In this document: piece after piece, positions 31,658 through 40,295 of the stretch
Position numbering within the stretch: the stretch's first letter is position 1
How the letters are laid out: each line of letters begins with the position of its first letter
NCBI GenBank assembly: GCA_016211195.1
Contig: JACQSS010000071.1
Coordinates: forward strand, 1-42,597
Reading direction: 5' to 3'
Source of the DNA: Candidatus Woesearchaeota archaeon
GTDB lineage: Archaea; Nanobdellota; Nanobdellia; Woesearchaeales; JAGVYF01
Length of the DNA stretch: 42,597 nucleotides
The notes under the pieces: model-generated
Seen by the model: only the letters and a program-made list of their open reading frames with translations
Told to the model about the DNA's origin: nothing
Databases searched by the model: none
Position numbers and translations under genes: made by a program

Positions 31658-32677
31658 TCACAGAGCCTTATATTGCTGCTCGTACCATTGTTTGAACGCG
31701 CCTGTCGTGATGGGCTCCCACCAGGTCCTGTTCTGCCTGTACCACTCAATGGTCTTCTCCAGCCCAAGCAGCAACGGTGTCTTTGGCTCCCAACCGGTCT
31801 GTTCAGTCAATTTCTTGTAGCTGAGACTATATCTCCGATCATGATGCGCCCTGTCGCCAACATGGGTTATCAGTCTCCTGTCCTTGTGCAGATGGTCCAC
31901 AATGCGTTCAGCGACTTCTTTATTGGTATAATCACGGAAGACGTACCCTCCCACATTGTAGATTTCACCGGGTTTTCCTTTTTCCAGCGCAGCAAGGATG
32001 GCTTCGCAATTGTCTTCGACATAAAGCCAATCACGGACCTGGAGGCCATCACCATAGACAGGAATAGGTTTATCATCAAGGGCATTCGTGATAGCAAGCG
32101 GGATGAATTTCTCCGGATATTGGAAGGGGCCAAAGTTATTGGATGGCCTGATGATAGTGACCGGGACATGGTATGGATGCAACCAATAGGACTGCGCCAA
32201 TTTGTCTCCCGCTTCCTTTGTAATGGCATAGGGATTACCAACGGTAGCACGCAATGGGTCTATCTCAGCACTTGCTCCAACCCGGTTGGCACCATATACT
32301 TCATCCGTGCTTATATGGACAAAGCGTTCCAGCCGCACCCGACGGGCACATTCCAGAAGAGAGACAGTACCAGTAATATTTGTGCGCGTAAAGTCCTCTG
32401 CAGCAACGAGAGACCGGTCAACATGAGTCTCTGCAGCGAAATGGATGACAGCATCAATTGATGGTGTCAATAAATCACTAACTAATTTCGTGTCGCAAAT
32501 ATCCCCATGCACAAACTGATACCGTCGGTCTGTTTCCAAACCAGTATGATTCGCTGGATTGCCGCAATAGGTCATTTTATCGAGATTGGTCACACGCCAC
32601 GCAGGGCGCTTTTCGAGCACATACCTGATGAAGTTTGTACCGATGAAACCTAATCCCCCAGTCACAAGAATGTTCAT
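31658..32677 (-). CDS. rfbB: dTDP-glucose 4,6-dehydratase
   Basis: RfbB converts dTDP-glucose to dTDP-4-keto-6-deoxyglucose. The track ORF starts at 32821, overlapping rfbA. The ATG at 32677 is chosen because the NAD-binding loop follows at once (MNILVTGGLGFIGTNF) and the shared TATA box lies about 27 nt upstream. STDEVYG near residue 123 and the catalytic YAITK are both present, as is the C-terminal DRRYSLSYKKL. The 339 residues match the family. It pairs with RfbA on the opposite strand; no RfbC or RfbD is in this window. Confidence 0.93.
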   Translation of the reverse strand: MNILVTGGLGFIGTNFIRYVLEKRPAWRVTNLDKMTYCGNPANHTGLETDRRYQFVHGDICDTKLVSDLLTPSIDAVIHFAAETHVDRSLVAAEDFTRTNITGTVSLLECARRVRLERFVHISTDEVYGANRVGASAEIDPLRATVGNPYAITKEAGDKLAQSYWLHPYHVPVTIIRPSNNFGPFQYPEKFIPLAITNALDDKPIPVYGDGLQVRDWLYVEDNCEAILAALEKGKPGEIYNVGGYVFRDYTNKEVAERIVDHLHKDRRLITHVGDRAHHDRRYSLSYKKLTEQTGWEPKTPLLLGLEKTIEWYRQNRTWWEPITTGAFKQWYEQQYKAL

Positions 32678-32699
32678 GGCGACCGTCATGAGGCAAGAT

Positions 32700-32707
32700 T
32701 TTATAAA
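32700..32707. promoter_or_regulatory. Single symmetric TATA box shared by rfbB and rfbA
   Basis: TTTATAAA is its own reverse complement. Its centre (32703.5) lies about 26.5 nt from the rfbB start on the minus strand and 28.5 nt from the rfbA start on the plus strand. The two starts are only 55 nt apart and no other TATA-like sequence lies between them. Confidence 0.7.
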
Positions 32708-32731
32708 TGTTGTCACACCAACCCACGAAGC

Positions 32732-33481
32732 ATGGCAATCGAAGATAGACTCAAGGGAATCATCCTTGCAGGCGGTACTGGGTCGAGGTTGAAACAGAAC
32801 ACAGAGGTGCAAAACAAGCATCTTGTCCGTGTAGGAAAGTATCCCATGATTGAGTACCCATTGGCCACTTTAGCGAAATTGGGAGTCAATGACATCACCG
32901 TCGTGACCGGTGCGGAGCATGCCGGTTCCATCATGAATTATCTCACACGCAGGCACCCCGAAATCGATTTCACATATAAGGTCCAAAAGGAAGCAGGCGG
33001 CATTGCACAGGCACTGGCGCTTACAAGAAATGTTGTGGAAGGGCATAAGATTGCAGTGATTCTCGGAGATAATATTTATGAGGAAGATTTCCGGCTCTAT
33101 GCTTCTGGGTTCCTGCAAAAGAATGAAGGTTGCCAACTCTTCCTCAAGAGGGTACCAGATCCTCACCGATTCGGCGTTGCAGAAGTACGTGATGGCCGCG
33201 TTTTCTCTATTGAAGAGAAACCAACACACCCAAAATCAAACCTGGCAGTCACTGGCCTGTATTTCTTTGATGCCAGCGTCTTTGACAAGATAGGGCAGCT
33301 CAAGCCATCTGCACGGGGGGAATATGAGATAACCGACGTCAACAATATGTATGTCCATGAAGACCGTGCATGTGTCGCACTGGTGGATGGATTCTGGTCA
33401 GACGCCGGTACACTGCCCAGTCTTGACCATTGCGAGGAATGGCTCAGGGAGTCTGGGTATGACCCATTGCGTGCGAAATAG
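32732..33481 (+). CDS. rfbA: Glucose-1-phosphate thymidylyltransferase (short form)
   Basis: The enzyme makes dTDP-glucose from dTTP and glucose-1-phosphate, the substrate of RfbB encoded divergently. The signature ILAGGTGSRLKQNTEVQNKH lies at residues 11-30, and GDNIYEEDF with its metal-binding Asp lies near 111. EEKPTHPKSNLAVTGLYFFD near 160-180 is the sugar-binding region. FWSDAGTLPS near 230 is typical of the family end. At 249 residues it is the short form, lacking the C-terminal extension of the long bacterial RmlA. The gene is followed after 3 nt by a glycosyltransferase, so they are co-transcribed. Confidence 0.92.
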   Translation: MAIEDRLKGIILAGGTGSRLKQNTEVQNKHLVRVGKYPMIEYPLATLAKLGVNDITVVTGAEHAGSIMNYLTRRHPEIDFTYKVQKEAGGIAQALALTRNVVEGHKIAVILGDNIYEEDFRLYASGFLQKNEGCQLFLKRVPDPHRFGVAEVRDGRVFSIEEKPTHPKSNLAVTGLYFFDASVFDKIGQLKPSARGEYEITDVNNMYVHEDRACVALVDGFWSDAGTLPSLDHCEEWLRESGYDPLRAK

Positions 33482-33484
33482 CCC

Positions 33485-34426
33485 ATGGAGAAACTCGTCG
33501 TCTGCATTGTTAACTGGAATACAAAAGACTTATTGACGACTTGCTTGCAGTCCCTCACTAGCCAAAAAACAAAAATCCCATTTTCTATCCGCATCATTGA
33601 TAACGCTTCAACTGATGGCAGCCAGAATGTCGTCAGGAAATTCCCAACGGCACGGCTCATCAGGAATGCTATTAATACGGGCATGGCTGCCGGATTGAAC
33701 CAGATCATGCAGGCATCTCCTGCGGAATACTACCTGTTCCTCCATCCGGATACGGAGCTGGCTCCGGACGTGATAGAAAAGATGGTACCCTATCTTGACA
33801 ACCATCCCGAAATAGCAATGGCAGGTCCCCACCTGCGTTACCCAAATGGGGATGATTTTGCATCCAAACACAGATTTCCCACGATAAGGGCCATCGCTTT
33901 CGAACTTCTGCCCGTCCCTCTGGCACAACGCCTGTCATTGCATGGTGTCTACCTGCGCAGCACTGACTACCGGAAGGAAGCTGACGTGGACATCATCGCA
34001 AGTGCGTGCTGTTTTGTGCGGAAGAAAGCATTGGATGAAATCGGTTTGCTTGATGAGCGTTTTACCAACTGGATGGCTGAATGGGACTTGTGCGCACGAC
34101 TCAAGGCAAAGGGATGGGTAATCCGCTACGCACCGCTTGTGACCGTTGTCCATTACGAAGGACAGGCAACAGTTACCGGAGACACGATGACGTACAAGAG
34201 ATACGCATATGTCATTGCGGAGAAGATGCTGAATTCATTGTTCCTCTTTTACCGAAAACATTATTCCCGAGGGGCACTTCTTGGATTAAAGATGGCGGTT
34301 ATCTGTGGCTTGCTCGGCAGAACAGCCATCATCACTCCAAAAGTAATATTCCCTTCAACAACAGAGGATGCACGCGCGCGTATGAATCATTACCTGCACG
34401 CAGTGCTGCATACCATTACTCACTAG
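33485..34426 (+). CDS. GT2 family glycosyltransferase, rhamnosyltransferase-like
   Basis: A GT-A enzyme: VVCIVNWNTKDLL at the N-terminus, IIDNASTDGS near residue 38, and FLHPDTELAPD near 90 as the metal-binding DxD-type motif. DIIASACCFVRKKALDEIG and FTNWMAEWDLCARLKAKGW are the typical acceptor-side motifs. The layout is like that of WbbL-type dTDP-rhamnosyl transferases, which suits its place right after rfbA, but donor use cannot be proven. A weakly hydrophobic C-terminal stretch (GLKMAVICGLLG) may associate with the membrane. Its stop overlaps the convergent GT4 gene by 11 nt. Confidence 0.87.
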   Translation: MEKLVVCIVNWNTKDLLTTCLQSLTSQKTKIPFSIRIIDNASTDGSQNVVRKFPTARLIRNAINTGMAAGLNQIMQASPAEYYLFLHPDTELAPDVIEKMVPYLDNHPEIAMAGPHLRYPNGDDFASKHRFPTIRAIAFELLPVPLAQRLSLHGVYLRSTDYRKEADVDIIASACCFVRKKALDEIGLLDERFTNWMAEWDLCARLKAKGWVIRYAPLVTVVHYEGQATVTGDTMTYKRYAYVIAEKMLNSLFLFYRKHYSRGALLGLKMAVICGLLGRTAIITPKVIFPSTTEDARARMNHYLHAVLHTITH

Positions 34427-35516
34427 TGCGTGCGACCGTCCGGGCATGTTTTTCAAACTCATCCAGAAACCGCTTCCAGGAATAGTTCGCGATAACATGC
34501 TTTCGTCCGACCCGACCCATTTTCTCAACGAGCGATGGGTTATTGGTGAGCAGTTCCATTTTCTCTGCCATTTCCTGCACGCTGTTGACCAGATAGCCCG
34601 TGGTACCATCAATAATTGATTCACGCGGACCGCCTTCATTGACGCTGATAATGGGCTTCTGGCTTGCCATGGCCTCAAGAGGCACTATCCCGAAATCTTC
34701 ATTGATACCGGAAAAAAGAACTGCGTAGCAGCGCGCATACAACTGGCGGAACTGCGCTTCAGGTACATCAATCATGATACATGAGTGGAGTTTCCTCATC
34801 TGCTCAAGGTATGCACGGTCTTTTTCCTGTAAACCACCAGCAATGACGAGCTTGAATGGAGACGAGGGATTACGTTGCATAAAGAGGCGGTACGCTGCAA
34901 TGACATATTCAAGCCGCTTGCTCGGGGTGATGCGTCCCGGATAGAAGAAATAACGGTCATAGCACTCGTTCACAAACTGTTGCGGATCAACTGCGGGATT
35001 GAGTACAGTTGATTCCTTGTTGAGATACTGCTGCAATTGGTACTGGACATTCCGTGAATTAGCAAGGACGCATTCAATCTGTGATACAACCTCTGCATTG
35101 AGATGACGATACAATTTGGTGAAAATGTAGTGGCCGACTTTGACAGGGGGTGAGTATTCCCGCATACGCACCTGATAGAGGTCATAAGCTGCCCTGCCGG
35201 GAGAATGGCAATACCAGAGCACGCGCGGATTCCGATGACGGATGAACTGTGACGGGGGGAAATGGGCATTGATGATATCATAATCATCTTTCACCTTCAT
35301 CTGATAGTACCCCAAGCCTGTCCGCATCATGAAAAGCGAATCCATCCGCAGCGGTTTCACCACGCGCACGTCACATTCTTTCAGCTGCTCCCAGCTATTC
35401 TCCTTGTGCCAGGCATAGGTATAAATGACCGGATTGAACCGCTCAGCTATCTTTGTGATGACAAGCTCTGCGCCGCCTTTCAGGACAAAATTGGGATGCA
35501 CAACGACGAGATCCAT
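34416..35516 (-). CDS. GT4 family glycosyltransferase
   Basis: The track ORF runs to 35660, but ATG 35516 (MDLVVVHPNFVLKGGAEL) is the proper start: it opens the first Rossmann strand and the glycine loop, and the shared TATA box lies about 26 nt upstream. The donor domain has FFYPGRITPSKRLEYVIAAY near 195-214 and EDFGIVPLEAMASQKPII near 305-320, the E-x7-E signature of GT4 enzymes. At 366 residues it is complete and soluble or peripheral. WYCHSPGRAAYDLY is similar to mannosyltransferases of GT4, so a GDP-mannose donor from ManC/ManB is plausible. Confidence 0.87.
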   Translation of the reverse strand: MDLVVVHPNFVLKGGAELVITKIAERFNPVIYTYAWHKENSWEQLKECDVRVVKPLRMDSLFMMRTGLGYYQMKVKDDYDIINAHFPPSQFIRHRNPRVLWYCHSPGRAAYDLYQVRMREYSPPVKVGHYIFTKLYRHLNAEVVSQIECVLANSRNVQYQLQQYLNKESTVLNPAVDPQQFVNECYDRYFFYPGRITPSKRLEYVIAAYRLFMQRNPSSPFKLVIAGGLQEKDRAYLEQMRKLHSCIMIDVPEAQFRQLYARCYAVLFSGINEDFGIVPLEAMASQKPIISVNEGGPRESIIDGTTGYLVNSVQEMAEKMELLTNNPSLVEKMGRVGRKHVIANYSWKRFLDEFEKHARTVARTSE

Positions 35517-35537
35517 AGGACTATGGCTTTGGGAAAC

Positions 35538-35547
35538 TTTTAAATAG
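35538..35547. promoter_or_regulatory. Single symmetric TATA box shared by the GT4 and PMT-type genes
   Basis: TTTTAAATAG has a palindromic TTTAAA core centred at 35541.5. It lies about 25.5 nt from the minus-strand start (35516) and 27.5 nt from the plus-strand start (35569). No second TATA-like sequence exists in the 52-nt gap. Confidence 0.65.
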
Positions 35548-35568
35548 CTTTCCCTTTTCGGCACAAGG

Positions 35569-37026
35569 ATGATAAGGGTCTCCAAGTGGACTGTGCTCTT
35601 CCTGCTGGTGCTCGGGATAGCAGCATTCTTCCGGGCGCAATATCTCTTCGCAGAAAGCATATGGGTTGATGAAACAGTCTACGCGTGGCAAGGATACCGC
35701 CTGCTACATACCCCTTCGTTGATGGCAACGTCGGATTATTATGGCAACACACCATTCCCGCTCCTGTTCATTGCCTTCTTCAATATGTTCACCTCAGACA
35801 GGTTTATTGCAGCACGGCTTACTGCGTACTTTTTTTCCCTCGTCGGCATTATCCTCGCATATCTCATGGGCAGGGAATTGAAGGACGAGATGGTTGGACT
35901 GCTGGCTGCCTTGCTTGTTACCTTCAACCCATTGCACTGGTTCATTGGTTCCCGCACCCTGATGGACCTGCCTGAGGCGACGATGGTCAGCCTCTCTGTC
36001 TATCTCCTCCTGCGATACGAGAAGCATCGTACTGCCAGGGGCTTTCTGGTCCTTACAGGTGCAATTATCGCAACAGTGCTCACAAAACTACCAGCCCTTC
36101 TTGTCGTACCGGGCATCATTTTGTACTATGTCATGGTCGCCTGTTCACGACCTACCGAGACCATCACATACATAAAGGGACTGACCTCCAAACAAAAGTT
36201 CGGCGGTGCTCTCTTGGGGATTGGATTCAGCGGTCTTGTCGTAACAAAAATTAATTTTTTGTGGGGTTTGTTGCAGACAATGACACCACGCTGGGATTTT
36301 ATCCAGCATCTCCCATTCATGTTCACATCAAGCATCCTGCTCTTCCTTGCTATCGGTATCGTCCTTGGTTTGTATTACCGGAACTGGAACGCTCTTGCGC
36401 TCGTCTGCGTTATGATTTCTTTTTTGCTTGCGTTTTCCATTTTTCCCGCTGAGCCAGACCCACGGCACATTGCACCCATCATCCCGTTGGGAATCGTCAT
36501 TGCAGCATTCGGCTATTTCGAGCTTGCTGCGATGGTGAAACTCCTTTTGCAAGTGCCTCACCTTGAGTGGGGATTCCTTCTGCTGGGATCATTGATAACC
36601 ATCCCCCTATTTTCCTTAGGGGTTGCTCTTAACGTCGACAAATCGTACGCATTCACTGGCTACAATGAAGCCGGCCAATGGTTTGCAGACAACCTGCCCC
36701 CAGACACGTTGGCATATGTCAGTTCGCAAGGGCCAATCCGGCTGTTCTCCGGACTCGGTTACATAACCGAAAGGGGTCCCATTCGGCAAATTCAGGCATT
36801 TGGCGATGGATCCATTCCGGACTTCTCCAAAGCAACATTGCCGATTTACCTGCACATTGATATCTGGGAGCGCGGACCGGAATGGAGCTATCCGTTGACT
36901 GACCAGAAATTGCAATACCTGACGCAGCAGGGATTCCGCGTCGCCAAAGTCGTCCAACGGAAGTTTCCGACCACGAACGGAATACAGGATGTGCCGGCCC
37001 ACCTCATTTTGGTAAAAGAGAAGTAA
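35569..37026 (+). CDS. PMT/ArnT-type (GT39-like) membrane glycosyltransferase
   Basis: About ten to eleven hydrophobic helices fill residues 8-370. The first external loop carries SIWVDETVYAW near residues 30-40, the catalytic acidic motif of lipid-phosphate-sugar-dependent glycosyltransferases (GT-C fold). LMDLPEATMVSLSVYLLLRY further on also fits the family. The last 110 residues form a soluble extracellular domain. Such enzymes move a sugar from a polyprenyl phosphate to a protein, lipid or glycan on the outer face. The neighbours here suggest a role in glycan attachment or decoration. Confidence 0.85.
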   Translation: MIRVSKWTVLFLLVLGIAAFFRAQYLFAESIWVDETVYAWQGYRLLHTPSLMATSDYYGNTPFPLLFIAFFNMFTSDRFIAARLTAYFFSLVGIILAYLMGRELKDEMVGLLAALLVTFNPLHWFIGSRTLMDLPEATMVSLSVYLLLRYEKHRTARGFLVLTGAIIATVLTKLPALLVVPGIILYYVMVACSRPTETITYIKGLTSKQKFGGALLGIGFSGLVVTKINFLWGLLQTMTPRWDFIQHLPFMFTSSILLFLAIGIVLGLYYRNWNALALVCVMISFLLAFSIFPAEPDPRHIAPIIPLGIVIAAFGYFELAAMVKLLLQVPHLEWGFLLLGSLITIPLFSLGVALNVDKSYAFTGYNEAGQWFADNLPPDTLAYVSSQGPIRLFSGLGYITERGPIRQIQAFGDGSIPDFSKATLPIYLHIDIWERGPEWSYPLTDQKLQYLTQQGFRVAKVVQRKFPTTNGIQDVPAHLILVKEK

Positions 37027-37036
37027 TTTTATAAAC
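37027..37036 (+). promoter_or_regulatory. TATA box of the radical SAM gene
   Basis: TTTTATAAAC is centred about 26 nt before the ATG at 37058, fitting a leaderless mRNA even though the upstream gene ends right here. Confidence 0.55.
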
Positions 37037-37057
37037 ACTACCTAGTTATAGGTATCT

Positions 37058-38485
37058 ATGAGAGTCCTCCTCATTTATCCGAATATCATTGAAAGCCCGA
37101 AGGAGATATCTGCCGGGCTCGCATCAGTAGGGGCCATACTCAAGGAGGACGGGCACACCGTGCGTCTTATTGACACGACCTTTGGCGGACGCAGCGACAA
37201 AGAAATCATGGAGCGGGTGAATGCGTTCAAGCCTGAAATGGTCTGCATCACGGTCGCTACAAATGATTTCAAATTCGGTATGCACCTCCTTGATATTATC
37301 CGGGAACAATATCCCCATGTGCCTACTATCGTCGGCGGCATCCACCCCACCGTTGCTCCTGAAGAAACACTGATGCAGAAGAATGTGGACATGATTTGCG
37401 TCGGAGAAGGGGATTTGCCCATACGTGACGTGGCACGGATGCTGCAGAAAGGCGAGAAGAGGACCGATATTCATAACATCTGGTTCAAGAAAAATGGGAA
37501 AGCCATTCCAAATCCACAACGGCAATTACCCAATCTTGACGATCTCCCCATCCCGGACAGAGGCCTTTTCGACTTTCAACGGTATATCGATTGGCACGGA
37601 GGAACAGCGACAGTCATTTCCACCCGTGGCTGCCCATATCCATGCACCTACTGTGTCAATAGAAAACAGAAAGAGATCTACAAAGGCAACGGGCTTTTCG
37701 TCCGGTACAAATCAGTAGACAAGCTCCTTGCCGAAATAAAAGAGATGAAAGAGAAGTATCGGCTCAAAGAGGTATTGTTTAATGATGATACGTTTACATT
37801 GGATCCGCGACGCATCAAAGAGTTCTGTGAAAAATATCCCACAATCATTGGGACGTTGCCTTTCACGATCAATGGCCGGGTGAACACGGTGACGCGCGAG
37901 ATGCTCATGATGCTCGGGAAAGCCGGCTGCACACGCATCAACATGGGTGTTGAATGTGGTAATCCTCATATCAGGAACACCATTCTGGAACGCGACATGA
38001 CTGATCAGCAGATTATTGACACATTCCGCTGGGCGCGGGAAGCAGGCATCAAAACGTATGCGTTCAACATGATTGGTATTCCCCATGAGACCAGAGAGAA
38101 CATTCAGGAAACCATCGAGCTCAACCGGAAAATCAATCCTGATTTTGTCGGGGTTTCAATTTTCACTGCATTTCCTGGCACACCCTTGTATGACTTATGC
38201 AAGAAGAATGGTTGGCTTGAAGAGGAATACTCGTCATCCTATTTTCAGGACACAAATGTCAGGCACCCGAATTTTACCATTGATGAGCTAAAGAAAATAC
38301 GGGACTCATTCGGCTTTGAAGTCTACAGGAAGACAAAGCCCCTCCGCGCCTATGTCGACCTCATTGACAAGAAATTCACCAAATATCACACATATATGCG
38401 GGTGCGCAGCATGCTCATTGCTGCAGGATTCAAGAAAGTGCTCGCACGGTTAGATAAAGACAATTTCTTTGACGTGCCGGCATAA
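37058..38485 (+). CDS. Radical SAM protein with B12-binding-like domain
   Basis: The N-terminal 140 residues form a cobalamin-binding-like Rossmann domain (VLLIYPN, later IVGGIHPTVAPEE). The classical cobalamin-ligating D-x-H-x-x-G motif is not present: the segment reads IDTTFGG, with Thr where His would be. The radical SAM core follows with RGCPYPCTYC near residue 190, which binds the [4Fe-4S] cluster that cleaves S-adenosylmethionine. GVECGNPHIRNTILERDMT and AFPGTPLYDL are standard later motifs. It could methylate or rearrange a sugar, lipid or cofactor. Its place at the end of the glycan locus hints at surface-lipid or sugar modification. Confidence 0.87.
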   Translation: MRVLLIYPNIIESPKEISAGLASVGAILKEDGHTVRLIDTTFGGRSDKEIMERVNAFKPEMVCITVATNDFKFGMHLLDIIREQYPHVPTIVGGIHPTVAPEETLMQKNVDMICVGEGDLPIRDVARMLQKGEKRTDIHNIWFKKNGKAIPNPQRQLPNLDDLPIPDRGLFDFQRYIDWHGGTATVISTRGCPYPCTYCVNRKQKEIYKGNGLFVRYKSVDKLLAEIKEMKEKYRLKEVLFNDDTFTLDPRRIKEFCEKYPTIIGTLPFTINGRVNTVTREMLMMLGKAGCTRINMGVECGNPHIRNTILERDMTDQQIIDTFRWAREAGIKTYAFNMIGIPHETRENIQETIELNRKINPDFVGVSIFTAFPGTPLYDLCKKNGWLEEEYSSSYFQDTNVRHPNFTIDELKKIRDSFGFEVYRKTKPLRAYVDLIDKKFTKYHTYMRVRSMLIAAGFKKVLARLDKDNFFDVPA

Positions 38486-38506
38486 CGGCAAAAATGGGGA
38501 GTAATC

Positions 38507-38515
38507 TTCTTAAAG
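38507..38515 (+). promoter_or_regulatory. TATA-like box of the three-gene unknown operon
   Basis: TTCTTAAAG is centred about 27 nt before the ATG at 38538. It is a weaker match than others here, but no better one is nearby. Confidence 0.4.
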
Positions 38516-38537
38516 GGATGCCGGCTGCCCCACCAGC

Positions 38538-40295
38538 ATGATAAAACCCGGACTTGAAACCATAAAGAATGCACTTTTTTACACATTGTATGGCGGCGGC
38601 GGCTTGGTGCTTGCGCATGAAGCTGCAAAGATTCCGGCAGTCGAAGCGACAGCACGCACATTAGAACAACTTGCTGTCTCTGTGGGTAGTACTGTCATGA
38701 ATCCGCACATGGCTGCTGCACTGACCAATCTGGGCGAATTCTCTGCTGGAGCAGCAATCCTGTATGGAGCAAACCATTGCATCAAGAAGGCAACAAAGAA
38801 AAATGACCTTGAACGCCTCGTGGGTCCTGAGAGGAAACAGGCGAGCGTGACACATCGGACATTCGCCGCGACCATGAGTACAATTCCTGCTGTGCTGGGA
38901 GGAGCACTTCTGCTCGGCTCGTATGCCTTTGTTCCTGAGGCAATGCACACGCTTGCCGCAACAGTCGAACAAGGCATGCAGCAGCTTTCACTGGGAGTTG
39001 GCCAGTTTTACACGCAATATTTTGGCTCTAGTGCTTCTCTGGTGATGAGCGCAGTAACAAGAAGTATCGCTGCACTTGGCATCATGGCAACTGGTGCTGC
39101 ATTGCATGCCCGATGGGCCAGCCGGAAGCATGGACCAATCCTCGTCCGATACAAGATTGATGGCTATACCAAACCGTATGAGAAATTTTTCTCGCTGCAG
39201 AACCTCGGTGTCTGGATCAATGCAAAATTTGGCAATATGTTCAAGTCTGCCAGCTATGTCCGATTGGCGGATGACACTAGTCTTGCTGCTGCTGTTGAAA
39301 AATATGATTACCGCACAGGCCAGCATGAGGCTGGCTATGCAATAGGATACAATACAGATCTTGAGCCGACGCGGACAAAACGAATGTCCATGGATGTCTT
39401 CAAACAAATGAGGGATACGTTACTTGACGGACGAAAACCGCTGCTCGGGAAAGATGTTGCTGCACGTGCCAAAGAGCCGGCCGTCCAGCAGGCCATTGCT
39501 GGATTCGGCCATGCACGGGAAGATGTCCGCGCTGCATTGCATGCCCTCGCTGCAGTTCCTGATGAAGATCTCGCGGCAATTGCTGACCATGATCTCGTCA
39601 AGAGGTATGAATACATGGGAGAACGCACTGCGGAACGCAAGTTCAGACGCGTATTCTATGAGTATGATAACACCGTCCCGGAGCAAAGTGTCATCCTCAC
39701 CGAAGATATCGCAGCGACGAAGCGGGAATCACGACGAGGCTATGGAGATGATTTTGTCCGCAGACATGAGCTTCTTCCCGTCCTGACATACCGGGTGATG
39801 AAAGGGTCGACAGAAGATGTTGTCGAGCACCCGGATGATACCCACACCGATGATGAACATGATGCGCATGCCACTGATGCCCAGCTGAACGTCATCAAGG
39901 CATGGAAAAAGGGGCTTAATCAATTGCTCTACCTTGGACTCGGCGACTCGTATACGCTTGACTTCCTCAAGAAGAACTACCATTATGAAGAGAGCTGGCT
40001 CCGCTCATTTCCGATAGGAATCGGCAAGAGGCTGAGCAGAATCGGGTACCTCTCTGACTCGAAGGGAGATATTGTTGCAAAAATCGAAGAAACAAGCTCT
40101 TTCAGCAAGGCACTGGGAAATTATGATGCCATTGTCGACATTTATGACAGAGAACTGGCAAACAATCCGGCATTTGGGCAGCTGCTCTGTCTCTTTTCGC
40201 AGTTCCTCACACACAAAAAGAAATACATGGATTATCGGCTGACAAACATTCTCGTGAGAGATCAAGGGCTCTATGGGACGTTAGGTGACCGCTGA
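38538..40295 (+). CDS. Unrecognised membrane protein, first gene of operon
   Basis: Residues 1-200 contain about four hydrophobic segments (near 15-30, 65-80, 110-130, 170-190) rich in Ala and Gly. The rest is soluble, with an acidic His/Asp-rich patch (DDTHTDDEHDAHATD near 432-446) that could bind metal, though no known motif is met. The final 100 residues mix helices and strands (NILVRDQGLYGTLG). The stop codon overlaps the next ATG (TGATG), so the genes are coupled. I recognise no family. Its size and membrane part recall the two HExxH membrane proteins, but it lacks HExxH. Confidence 0.68.
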   Translation: MIKPGLETIKNALFYTLYGGGGLVLAHEAAKIPAVEATARTLEQLAVSVGSTVMNPHMAAALTNLGEFSAGAAILYGANHCIKKATKKNDLERLVGPERKQASVTHRTFAATMSTIPAVLGGALLLGSYAFVPEAMHTLAATVEQGMQQLSLGVGQFYTQYFGSSASLVMSAVTRSIAALGIMATGAALHARWASRKHGPILVRYKIDGYTKPYEKFFSLQNLGVWINAKFGNMFKSASYVRLADDTSLAAAVEKYDYRTGQHEAGYAIGYNTDLEPTRTKRMSMDVFKQMRDTLLDGRKPLLGKDVAARAKEPAVQQAIAGFGHAREDVRAALHALAAVPDEDLAAIADHDLVKRYEYMGERTAERKFRRVFYEYDNTVPEQSVILTEDIAATKRESRRGYGDDFVRRHELLPVLTYRVMKGSTEDVVEHPDDTHTDDEHDAHATDAQLNVIKAWKKGLNQLLYLGLGDSYTLDFLKKNYHYEESWLRSFPIGIGKRLSRIGYLSDSKGDIVAKIEETSSFSKALGNYDAIVDIYDRELANNPAFGQLLCLFSQFLTHKKKYMDYRLTNILVRDQGLYGTLGDR

